Positions 25,700-36,182 of a DNA stretch of 64,000 nucleotides are shown here, piece after piece. Below the pieces are notes generated by a model. That model was not told the DNA's origin. It ran no database searches and saw nothing but the letters and a program-made list of their open reading frames with translations. The position numbers were made by a program, and so were the translations under genes. The stretch's first letter is position 1; each line of letters begins with the position of its first letter. The stretch is from Pholis gunnellus (Eukaryota > Chordata > Actinopteri > Perciformes > Pholidae): the NCBI GenBank assembly GCA_910591455.2, contig OU342809.1:16850059-16914058 (forward strand), in the 5' to 3' direction.

Positions 25700-25900
25700 C
25701 GCCTGTAGAGACTTCTCCTGACGAGAACGCGCAGCTTAGGGAATCTATTTGAGGACGCTGATTGGCTAAATTGTATGTCACTCATTTATATCTTTAATCA
25801 GCAATTGGCTAAACTGCTTCATAGATCCGCCTCTTTTGGGCCAAATTCGTTTGGCCCCAAGCTGCGCGTTCTGAGACTTGTCGTGTCGTGTACACAGGCG
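25700..25900. repeat. Long imperfect inverted repeat with internal hairpin
   Basis: CGCCTGT at 25700-25706 and its complement ACAGGCG at 25894-25900 form the outer ends. AGAACGCGCAGCTT at 25724-25737 pairs perfectly with 25859-25872. Between the right arms lies a perfect 8-bp stem closed by a TTCG loop at 25838-25857. The interior contains two ATTGGCTAAA copies. The whole 201 bases behave like the terminal and subterminal repeats of a short non-autonomous DNA element; no family is assigned. Confidence 0.6.
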
Positions 25901-25953
25901 GAGAGGACGAGCAGGAAAAGCATATATTTTGCGCTAAAATATATATAAAATAT

Positions 25954-25992
25954 CCAGTAATATGTGTAAAATAATTTTACACATATTACTGG
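25954..25992. repeat. Perfect 39-bp palindrome (19-bp arms, 1-base centre)
   Basis: The arm CCAGTAATATGTGTAAAAT at 25954-25972 is followed by a single A and then its exact reverse complement at 25974-25992. No mismatch is present. It lies 54 bases beyond the inverted repeat ending at 25900, in AT-rich DNA. Confidence 0.9.
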
Positions 25993-26159
25993 GTACATTC
26001 GTTCAAAAACACAAATATTGAACATTTGTATAATTTATTATTATTATAATTATTATTTTTTGTGTGGCTCAAGGTGGGGCCAGGCCCCATGGCCCTCTAT
26101 TTACCAGCCGCCACTCCCCAGGATCATTTCCTACGGGTCACTCCCCTGCACATGCCTTC

Positions 26160-26436
26160 TAGGTTCTTATTTAAACACTCGACACTTTTACATTACACTG
26201 AAATCTCACTTGTTTATAGTCCTGTTATTTATTCGTTTGTACACTTTATTTTATATTTCACTTTATTTTATATTTCACTTTATTTTAGATTTTTATGTAA
26301 ATTGCAATATGTTTCTACTTTGCACTGTGTTGATTGTTGTTGATTGTTAAATGTTATGCACCTCCCGTCATGTCAAATTCCTGTATGTTCAACACCATAC
26401 CATGGCAATAAACGGTTCTGATTCTGATTCTGACTC
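26160..26436 (+). mobile_element. 3' tail of a non-LTR retrotransposon (LINE-like), 5' truncated
   Basis: The segment has a T-rich 3' UTR with three 17-bp tandem copies of a CACTTTATTTTATATTT unit (26242-26292), the phrase ATGTTCAACACC, a canonical AATAAA at 26408-26413 and a terminal hexamer repeat of the TTCTGA type ending near 26434. This order of AATAAA plus short tandem tail is typical of fish LINE 3' ends. There is no reverse transcriptase frame, so the copy is truncated. The 5' boundary is approximate and the clade is not assigned. Confidence 0.7.
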
Positions 26437-26939
26437 CGATGTAACGTCAGTTGATATAAACGAGATCAGGCAGAGACTCTTTTCCCACGGGGATTCTGGT
26501 GAGTTTTGTATATTTCTACTTCTATAATTAACGTTAATTATGACATCGTTAACATATGACACAAGCAAAGCTGCACATTTATTGGGTGTCATTTGTTTTG
26601 TTATGTAGTCCAACAATTGTCCAATATTATATCACTTAAATTCAAATAGGTAATGTCTGGAGCTCCTAAAGGTGATGATTTCAATCTTGTGCGCACAAGA
26701 CAAGTTAGCTAGTGGTAACAGGTTGTTAATTAGGTTAACGTGTGCGCACGAGGTAAAATGAACATCACCTTAAGTCCCTTAAGGGGCGCTGTAGTTTATT
26801 CGCTCATGACCTAACTAGCGTATATTGGAACTGTACGACTCGCTTCCTTCTACCTGCCTCCGGTGAGGACTGTCTGTGTAGTGCTTGTCAAACGGGTTTT
26901 CTCTCCCCAGCCTCCGTGTGTCTCTACCGTTCTCACACA

Positions 26940-27234
26940 CGCAGGAGACTATAACGTTACAAGCAGGAAGTAGAAAAAAAAAGAAAAGCAGACAGCAGCT
27001 CATGAAAACACGGAAGTAAACGCTGTCGGATCGAAGTTGGAGAACCCCTTTTCTGCTGTAAAGTGAAAGTAGATCAGTCGACAGCTCAGTCATGGAATTC
27101 AAGGCACAACCACTGTGCTAAGGAAGTTAGCCGTCAAGCTAATTCCTCCACAGGCGCTCAAGATTATCTCAAAACAAGCCCTAGACAGAAAAACAGAGAG
27201 AGGGTGGGTGGGGGGGAGAGGAAGACACAGACAA
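26940..27234 (+). promoter_or_regulatory. trim44: Candidate trim44 promoter and 5' non-coding exon
   Basis: The segment contains ETS-like cores (CAGGAAGT near 26964; CGGAAGT at 27011-27017) and local CpGs, then a possible donor ACAA/GTAAGT with GTAAGT at 27235-27240. A matching acceptor, pyrimidine-rich and ending CCCCAG at 28025, lies 17 bases before the trim44 ATG. This would give a 5' UTR exon spliced over an intron of about 790 bases. The transcription start is not visible and the model is inferred. Confidence 0.3.
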
Positions 27235-27444
27235 GTAAGTACACTGCAAAGCCCCACAGGATGAGTGTGTGTGTGTGTGTGTGAGGAAGGCACTTTACGA
27301 ATGTGTGAGAGAAATAGAAGAGAGCTGTGGGGAAAGAGAGGGTGCTGCACTACAGCACTTTTTTTCTACCGGTTGTTTGTGTCAGCAGTGAGGAAAGAGT
27401 ACACAGAGTAGCTCAGGAGAGGAAGGCTCCAAGGAGAAAGGGAG

Positions 27445-27460
27445 GGAGGGGGGGGGGGGG
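27445..27460. repeat. G-rich homopolymer stretch
   Basis: GGGAGGGAGG followed by a G run of about 12 and then GT-rich DNA, in the inferred first intron of trim44. Confidence 0.8.
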
Positions 27461-28042
27461 TCGTGTGTGTGTATGTGTGTGTATACAAGGCATTCACCGT
27501 AGCCTCTCTTTTCTTTTTCAGCTTCACTCCTGCAGAGTGAGGCGAAAGGAGGGTGAGGGTGCATAAAGACAAAAGAACGAAATAAAACATGTAAAGGTCA
27601 GAGCGTGATGACTTGCAGAGGGAGGTGAGATAAAAAAAAAGAGAGCGTGTGGGCGCTGGGGTCGTGCCGAGAGTACAGCCGTACTCAGCACTTTCTGTTT
27701 GTGAGTCAGTAAACAAAAGTGAGTCTGTTTGCACACACAAAGACAGTTCAGTGACTGCAGATGGTGTCTTCTTGTTTATTGTCCTTTGCAAAATGATGTG
27801 TTTTTTCATGTGTAGCTTGTGTTGCTCTGCATGCTGTTTCCTGTGGACTGTGCCTCCCTCTGTACATCATCTGTTGTGGGAGTATTATATCAGAGGGGAT
27901 TAGTCCTGAGGATCTTGGACTTTCCCCTGTGTAAATATGAGAGCGGTTCACAGAAGGTCACAGCTATTAATAACCTGTCCTCTACTCTCTGTGTCTCCTA
28001 TAAGACTTATCCCTCGTATCCCCAGAATTACTATCCGCCACC

Positions 28043-28642
28043 ATGGACCACAAAGGGGAACCCCAGGAAGAAGTTATGGGGCTGAAACACGAGGAGCTGC
28101 CGCAGATGGACGGATCATGTGACGCGTGCGAGCCTGACGAGGCCCAGCCGGCCACACAAGTGTGCCACACCTGCAGCTTTGCCTTCTGCCCTGTCCATGC
28201 TGACAGACATGGCAGCAGCACGCGTCACACCATAACGCCTTACGACCACGAGGGGACGCAAGCTAATGGACTTGGCACCGACAGAGACTCCAGGGTCGGA
28301 GATGGAGCCGAGGACGGGGCTCTACTCGGATTGGCGATGGCTAATGGCGATGAGAGCGATGATGCTGGGGAAGGAGAGGGAGCCAGGAGTGGTCTGCGCC
28401 AGGAGGCTGAGCCGGGTGATGGAGCCGAGGGTGCAGAAGCAGGGCAGGAGGCCTTGGCCGCTGGGGAGGCTGGGAAGAGGGACACCGTGACAGTAGAGAG
28501 ACTGCGCTGCAAGGAGCATGGACAGGAAGGCTCCCTCTACTGTAAACCAGATGAGAAGATCATCTGCGTGGTGTGTGCCGTGCAGGGTGAGCACCGTGAG
28601 CACGAGATAATCACCCTGCATGAGGCCTACGTGTGGCAGAAG
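28043..28642 (+). CDS. trim44: trim44 coding exon 1 (zinc finger, acidic linker, B-box)
   Basis: This 600-nt exon encodes residues 1-200 of TRIM44, a RING-less tripartite-motif protein that stabilises partner TRIM proteins and signalling adaptors, apparently through a ubiquitin-protease-like zinc finger. The N-terminal module has Cys26, Cys29, Cys41, Cys44, Cys49, His52, His56 and His62 as likely zinc ligands, with the GSCDACEPDEA stretch close to human GTCDECEPDEA. A glycine- and acid-rich linker follows (about 75-150), less purely acidic than in mammals. The type-2 B-box has Cys156, His159, Cys167, Cys175, Cys178, His184 and His187. The start sits in a perfect GCCACCATGG context. The exon ends AAG before a GTGAGT donor, phase 0. 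The gene lies downstream of fjx1 on the same strand, as in human. Confidence 0.92.
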
Positions 28643-29926
28643 GTGAGTCACACACCCAGAACACGATGGGTTTATATATATATATAAAGTATATAATACA
28701 GCAGCACTGTGTGATTTACCGTATGCTCTCTGCTGTGGTCAATCTCTTTAATGTATAACAATCTAGTCAGTGTCATTTATCTGGTTTACATTTGAAATTC
28801 AGTATTAAGTAGTATTTCAACAGCTGTAGGCCCTGTAGTCTTTAAGTCAACTCACTAGGGCTGTGTGTGATATTTTAAACATCACAATCTCTCGCGATCA
28901 CCCACATGACCTCATTAATATATTGATTTAATTGCACAGCAACATAAATAATTCCTACGGAAATTGATGTCCATTTGGCTCGATGACAATTCACCGTTCG
29001 TGCATTTCCCAGATGGCTTTTTGCTTCAGGCGTATTCAATAGGTCAAGGGAGTCGGCACTCGTTCGGTGCCGTGGTTCGGCGGTTGGTCCAGTTAGCCGG
29101 GGCTTCTGCCGTTCCGGATTTTGGGAAGAACTCCATCATCACTACGGGCTCACTTCTGCCGAGCATAGTGTTTGCGATGATTATAGAACCATTTAGAGCC
29201 AGATGCTATCGGCACACTGAACACGCTCGGACTATTGTTATCGCACAGAGGACCGATTAACAGGTTCGATAGTATCCGAAAGCAGGACTCTGGGATTTTG
29301 TTTGTGAACACTAAAATAAACTGAATCACAGGGCCGGTGCATTTAGCTCCAGTAGTAATGACCCACACGTGGTGTGCTGACTGTAATTCAAAGAGCACGA
29401 GTCTTGTCCTCTACCCTGTGGCTGCACATCTGAAAAAAAATAAAAGTAGAACACCACACTTCACTGGCTTTACTCTCACATCATTGCCACATATGGATTG
29501 ATGAGAGACAAAGGGGGTCACACACAAACACACACACACACACAGTTACTCTAAACCTACTCTAGTTTTTATCCTGCTCAATGTGTCAGTGTATTCATGT
29601 GAAAGAACACTTAATCTCCGGGCGTAGTGATATGATTTCCTGTTGCTGTACATTTCATTAAGCATCTAGCATGTCAAACCTGGTATGCATTATAGCCTGT
29701 GATTGACTGGTGAGCTGTCAAGGCTGTACCCTGCCTTTTCTTGTAAATATCTGAGATACTGAGATGTCCCAGTCACGTTTGTACGGAGGCTTGAGAACAA
29801 GTTCATTTGATGCTCTTCTAAATGAGTGACAGTAATGAACTGATAACAGAGAATCTCTTTGTAGTTATGCGCTGTGTTTTTGTTGTGGCATTGTGTTCAC
29901 TGTGCGTTTGTTTGCTCCACCTTAAG
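28643..29926 (+). other. trim44: trim44 intron 1
   Basis: A 1284-nt intron opening GTGAGT and closing in a pyrimidine-rich tract and TTAAG. It holds a TA repeat (28673-28686), a stretch at 28860-28910 reminiscent of teleost DNA transposon ends (unassigned), and a CA array at 29519-29544. No internal exon is recognised. Confidence 0.75.
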
Positions 29927-30004
29927 AGCAGACAGGGTTATGACCTGCTGGGCTGCACACAACAGATGTCTGAGAAGATCAAGACCAAGTGGACCAACCC
30001 CGAG
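29927..30004 (+). CDS. trim44: trim44 coding exon 2
   Basis: A 78-nt phase 0 exon encoding 26 residues, beginning SRQGYDLLG and ending KTKWTNPE. It links the B-box to the coiled coil, and its position matches the human stretch between the B-box and the helix. The donor is GAG/GTGAGT at 30005. The acceptor is less certain: TTAAG at 29926 gives the start used here, while a CAG at 29933-29935 would shorten the exon by three codons and still be in frame. The open frame continues upstream to an ATG at 29822, but that part is intronic. Confidence 0.82.
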
Positions 30005-32208
30005 GTGAGTGCAAACGCCTGCACACATCACACTGCGGCGAATCCTCTCGCGAGTTATCCAGTTAGGGCCATTTTTAGAACCCCCCCCCCCCACACCCTC
30101 CCCGAAGGATTTGGACTCAACCGTTCTCATTTAGAAATGAGCTCTTATCAAATGAAATGAGATTTTATCTGCAGCAATAAAAGTACACGTGACCTCCTTG
30201 CAGTTTCAGTCAGCCTGACAAATTAACAGTGCAGAACCCGCAGGCGCATTTTTACATGGCAATGCAATTTTATATTTCAGTTTCCTCAGTCAATGACTTT
30301 CCTAAATACGAATTCGATCACTGACAATTTGATTTTTGTTCTCAAAATAGCTAAATGAGTATTTTATTTGGTATTAAATAAGTTATGTCTATAGCATCTG
30401 CTTATGGTTGAACCTGGTATGGGAAGCCATAAAAGAGCAAAAAAGAAAAGAGCCATTACTCATTTCTAATTCAGTAGGTAGAGCAGTAAACACTGCAGAG
30501 GTATAGAGACGACTGCAGTGGAAACACAGCAGTCTAGAATGAGATAAAGAGGGATTAGAAGAAGAAGAGATTGTGTCATAAAGGCATTTCTTAGTAAACA
30601 TGAGAGCCAATTATTTCCATCTGTGTATTCATAATGCTGCCCCATTCACCGATAACAGGCCTTGGGTTTCTGCAGCTGCAGTTCTACTTGAAGTGTACAA
30701 GTGATGCCATCACTGTGAGATCACCGAGTCATGTCATTGTCAGGCTTCAGCTGATGTCACTTTTTTTTGACTCAGCACTTCTGGGCCAGGCCAGAGGTTG
30801 TTTTTTTTTCAACTCCATTTACTCATAGTCATCTATAGAACGGAGAGGAATACAGAATACCCTGTAGCTGTTTCTATACCCTTGTTGGACTTGTGAAGTA
30901 CAAAAATACTCTTCTAGGACTTAGAGAGTGAATGTAGTGTATTAGACACTGCGTAAAAATTGTAAGGGGTTGTATCCCTCTGTATAAATAAATGACATGG
31001 ACAAAATATTAAAGACACCTTTTAGCTCAATATAACACAAATACTCATCACACCCTCAGAAAGGTGTGAAACAAAGTCAAGCAATAATAGTGACTAGTTG
31101 AAATAATGATCATAACCCTATATCAACATTGTTATTTAACCTTCATCACCAGGTTGCCGTCTGAAAAGTAGGGTGCCTGGTGCATGTTGCACACGGTCAC
31201 CTTTCTCTTGATATCAACAACACAAAAGCGGCAAAGCTGTATTTTCACGTCAAGTCAACCTTGAAAACCTTTGCTGTATTTCCGTTACGGATGCCATAGC
31301 GGGGGCATGTTCTGCCACCGAGAATAAAACCTGACCGCAGACAGTTCATGCTGTGCAGCGAGAGACGTAAACAGTGAGCGACAGCATCCGGTCTCGGCTC
31401 TGGTCTCGGCTACTCACCGTCGACAGTGGCTGCACCTGCTGTCTCAACCACCCCTGCGACGCCGGTTCCTCCTCATGATCTGCTCATAAAACTGTGTCCG
31501 AAACGCACCGGAGAGCAGTGGCACTCGGGAGCATTGCTCAGTACCTGCAGAGATGTGACCGAAGCACAGTGGCATAATGTAGAAGGTTAATTTGACTGGC
31601 CTGCAAGAGGCAACACTTCTTTTTTTTTGCTGGCAGCCGGCACCCAATCCAAGTTCATGTCTATTATCATCCTGGAATATCAGTGCTGCCCCAAGGACTT
31701 CCTGGACATTTAGTCTTGTGCCGTTCCGCTGTAGAGGTGCAGTGCGCTCGGCGAAAGAAAAAAAACTCACTTACCTGCTCACTGACAGGCCGCTGTGTGA
31801 GAGACCATTATGTGGATTTGTCAGCTCAGCGTGTCCTCGCTGCACACTCAAATGTCAACGTTTCTCATTATGCACGACAGACAGACAGAGATCATCAGAG
31901 TGACTGCTCCAGGTGTGGAAAGCTGTGTCTATGCGTGAGTGAGAGAGATGGAGGCAGAATAAAAAAAAGAACAAGATGCGACGGAAGTTGGAGGAGGTTG
32001 AGTTGCGCGGTATCTATGTCGTCCCATTTATTTCATATGTTGTGAGCACCATAAACGTTGCTCATGTAGAAATAATATTATTTCACATTCCCATATGTTA
32101 ATTGCCGCTCGCAAAATAGAAGTCCCAGCGCACCAAATCAACAACCGAGAGTTGGACAGGAAACTGCGAGCGAGAGCAGAGACTAGGCGCACAGCAGCTA
32201 ACACGCAC

Positions 32209-32247
32209 GAGAGAGTGTGTGTCTGAAGGGCACACACACACTCTCTC
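32209..32247. repeat. Hairpin with perfect 14-bp stem
   Basis: GAGAGAGTGTGTGT at 32209-32222 is followed by an 11-base loop and the exact complement at 32234-32247. It lies in CpG-rich intronic DNA. Confidence 0.85.
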
Positions 32248-34611
32248 ACAGCTGACCCTGCTCTCAAAGTTGAGTTTGTGCTTGTGCGGGAACCGAGGGA
32301 GGCGCTGGCCCTCTTCTGATTGGTCACTTTCAACGCCGTCACACCCACACAACCTGCAGTCTGTCGCCGCTGCACAAGTACAATGTGCATTGAACAGACT
32401 AGGTTGCATGTTATTGTATTGATAATGACATCTATTCATTCATAAACGAGATCATTTAGAATCCAGTTAAGGATGTCAAGACACTTATGATGAGTTAAGT
32501 CCACTCCTGCAGGCTGGAAAGTGTTATTACACAAATGTTATTTTCATCTTCATTTCTTAATTTCAGACACTGACACATATAGTACATTGGGAAATATTGC
32601 TACGTATGACGAGTATTGATGCAATAGGTATTAACGTCCTAAAGGACTTCAGAGAGGAAGAGATGTTTAACCTATTAAGACTAGCCTGGGTAATTATGTA
32701 CTTTGCTGCAGGTGTGGGGATTTTAATCTTTCCAAGCTCACATCTCCGTTCTCCACAGGGAAATGGAATATAATGCGAAAAACCAGTGATGAGGCTGCAT
32801 ACTTATTAATGTGTGGGCCAGAGGCGTAACGTAACACGAGGGGCCTATACTGCTGTCAGTCACTCGGCCACGTCGCCGTGCGTTACTTATTAGTAACTGG
32901 ACAGGATTTGTGAAGCATGTTGCGGCGTCGGTGCGGGACAGCGTGTTGTCAGCATGTTTATCTCGCTCTCTCGTTTTATTTTGACTCACTTTCCGCTGGG
33001 CAGGGTGTCGTCTATAGGACACACGCCGCCTGTAGAGCCGCTCTCTGCAGCTACAGAGAGAGGAGACGGATGTCCGGAGGCGAGCACGGCAACATCAGCC
33101 CAGTCACAAATGATATGTGTGCAGTAGCTACATCCATTTTCCCCGCCTCACAAAATTTACAAGAGCAGCAGACACATTAAAGCTGTCTTAGGGAGCCGAG
33201 GAACAGACGGAAAAGACTCTGCTGCTTTCGGGTTATTTTCATCCTTTTTTTTTGTGTTAATTTCTACCTCCTCCTTTTCTTCCTCCTCCCCCTCTTCCTC
33301 TCTTTACACCCTCTCCCCTTGCTCTTTGAGGCTGTCATTCCGCTTTTATCTCTACTCACAGGATTTTAATTGAATTACTCCGAATCATTCCCCAGAAAGT
33401 TGCTTGGCTGACATTGCCTCACTCAAAACCAATAAAAAGGTGCTGGATATTGAAACTCTCCCATTATAAAACCAACGGCCTTCTGTCTCATTTTTCCCTC
33501 TCCCTCTTTTAACTTCTCTTCCATCCCCACTTTATATTGCTTTATATGACTTTTGAAGAGCCGATGTTTTTCAAATGAACTTGTATTGCTGTGTTGTGTT
33601 AGAGGTTTAATTGGAGAATCTGATTTCTGGAGGAGATAAAATGGAGCGTGAGAGACTAGTGTTCACTTGGAACAGAGCCACTATTGCCAAGGGCAAGGAC
33701 AGTTCAAATCCATTTACTCCTAATGTTCTATTAATGCTTCTTAAGCCTCTTTTAAAAAGCATCACACAAAACGGACCCCAATAAGCACCAGGACTGCCAC
33801 TGATTTCAAAGCAAGTTAACCGTCTGAACTCTAGTGCTGCAAAAATTCCCCTCAAGGAGCATCAAAGTCTCTCTATGGCACTTTCAAAGAACATATTCTG
33901 AGTCTGCATATTTCATTACTTCATTGAAGATGCTTAAATTTAGGGAAAAAAGATTATTTTGTCTGCACCTTTTTAATAATCAAACAGTAAATTCTAGATG
34001 TCTTGGCATCACATTGTCATGTAATTTTGAACACATTTGGTGTCTGTTGAAACTTTGGGAATAAAAGATAAATTAAATAGCTTTTGTCCACACAAAAATG
34101 CATTTGTATTAATGGACCCACTGATGTGTCTGTGCAGTTGAAGAGGTTAACATTAAAAGCCCGATGCTACTTTGATATTTGTTGTGAGCGTTTTTTCAGT
34201 TTACTTTTGTTTTCCATCCTAGCGTGTCTTGATGTCTCACCAAAGTAAGGCGGCACTGTTTTGTTTTTTCCCAACACTGCTATATTTTCACTCCCGAGGG
34301 CTTTGGTTCTCTTTGTGCAGTTTTTTTCATCAGCACTAATGACTAGCACAACCTTTTTTTTTAATTGCCAGTAAGCGAGTACACTTGCATGTGAAGTTAA
34401 TTCTATTTGAGTGTCTTGCCTATTTGTAATCATGTAACGTGTTAGTGGAAAGCTTTCTGTTGTTTTCTTATTCTGAATTTCAACTTTCGGCCCACCTTTA
34501 ACATCCCCCACATTCTGTTCATAAACTAATGGAATCAACCATGGTCGTTGATACGCATGACTGCAGATTACATCGTGAAGTCTGAACCGACATAGGCCTT
34601 TTTAGCATTTG

Positions 34612-34641
34612 CGTGCAGCACCGTGCAGCACCATGCAGCAC
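34612..34641. repeat. Tandem 10-mer, three copies
   Basis: CGTGCAGCAC, CGTGCAGCAC and CATGCAGCAC follow one another directly. Confidence 0.85.
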
Positions 34642-34701
34642 CATGATTCCTGATTCCAGTGATAACACAAGGCATGTTAGAAACATGACTGAAAATGAAT
34701 T

Positions 34702-34792
34702 TGGCTTCCCTAATCTGCTCGGCTAACGTCGAACCTTTGCTTGGAAAAGAAATGAGCTTTCTTAATCTGCTCACCTGATGTCGTACCTCTGC
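34702..34792. repeat. Imperfect tandem duplication, period about 52
   Basis: Two copies share TAATCTGCTC (34711-34720 and 34763-34772) and the flanking pattern GCTT-C-TAATCTGCTC-CT-A-GTCG-ACCT-TGC. The copies have diverged by several substitutions. Confidence 0.75.
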
Positions 34793-35507
34793 CTGTGCTC
34801 TCCCTCCCTCTCCTATCCCCCGTCCTTACTCCCAACTCTGCCCTTGTAAGCAGCGTGCCGCTGTCTCTCCCGAGGCCTCATTTCATTGCCTCTGCTTGCA
34901 GCTATGCAAATGAAGATTAGCACGCATGCATGCTGCTTCCTTGCTGGCTGGACAAATTCTCAGAGAAACTCCCGTCACTGAGGGAAAGGTCCGAGGGCCA
35001 GAGGGCTCCTGCTCCAGATAAACAAAGAGCACTGATCCAGGATCACGCCTCCCATCTGCCACAGGGACTCGATGGTGAGACAGGGGGCTCGTTAGAGGCC
35101 CCGGGCATAGCAAGATGTGATGATGGAATGTGTCCGTTTGATAAGATACTAAAGACAACACGTTTTATGTTACGAACCATTCTGTCCGCCCTATTCATGT
35201 TGTAGCTCTTGGCTCCCATTGTTCTTTGTGATTTATTTTAACTGCTTTCTCTCCATTCTCTGAAACCTGGTGTGACCACAAAAGAACACAGTATGTAGAT
35301 TTAATACTGAATGATTTATTTTTGTAAGTAAAATGATATGTCATGTTATGTTAAAGGAAACTGGAGACATTCATGGGTGAAGATCAGTTTCTCATTTTTG
35401 CAGCGTAAGTAGAGAAGCACTGTGAACTGACTCAAGTTTGTCAGTTACAATGCAATATATACCGCATGTAACTTTTTCGACCATTAGAAAACATGGTGTG
35501 TAAGATA

Positions 35508-35521
35508 AGCTAACGTTAGCT
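35508..35521. repeat. Perfect 14-bp palindrome
   Basis: AGCTAACGTTAGCT equals its own reverse complement; a further GCTAAC-type word follows. Confidence 0.85.
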
Positions 35522-36156
35522 AACTTTAGCCATAAGCTACTGGTCAGGAATTCAACTTTCTTTATTTGAAAGAATGTTTCATTTTATACTTTGAAAGTTA
35601 CTGTGTCTCGCTGTAAGTCATTGAGAGACTTGCCATTTAAAAGAAACAGCTCAAATGTAACTCTTCATCAGTATTCACAAAGTTAGCTGAATGCTAAAGC
35701 TACGCCTGACATGGAAGTAACTAATGGAGCAATTACTGCTAGCTGCTGTTGAATTCATACTGCCGATATAATATAACAAATTTACAGGCACGTTACACTT
35801 GGCAAACTGATTATGAATGAAAATGCCTTGCAGATGTTAAAGCCTTTTAAAAATGAATATTTGAAAGGATAATTCAGATGTGCAGGGACTTTAATATTGA
35901 ATACGTTGATCCATCACGGTGTCCATGACACCTCAATCAGAGCCGTCTTAGAGCAAGGCGTCTGCAACATCAAAACACGAGCAACAGCTTAAGCATTGAA
36001 TTATTATCTCCCTACCAAATGAGGTAGTAAATGCCTTGTCATTTCTAAATGTGTTTTTTAAGTGTTAACTGCGTACGTTTTGAATTGATGAGTGTTCTGG
36101 AAGATTTAATCAGTCTATATTGCAATTAATTTGAGTTTGTCATATTTGGGCTCTTC

Positions 36157-36182
36157 CTACTACTACTACTACTACTACTACT
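36157..36182. repeat. (CTA) trinucleotide microsatellite
   Basis: About nine consecutive CTA units in trim44 intron 2. Confidence 0.9.

Noticed and set aside
27366..27809. 147-codon minus-strand frame
   Set aside because: It lies antisense to the inferred trim44 leader intron, includes low-complexity Thr-His and Pro runs, and shows no domain.
28860..28910. Stretch reminiscent of the ends of a fish DNA transposon
   Set aside because: The resemblance is short and imperfect and no matching opposite end was found.
33690..33710. GTTCAAATCC word resembling a tRNA B box
   Set aside because: No A box or cloverleaf could be built around it.
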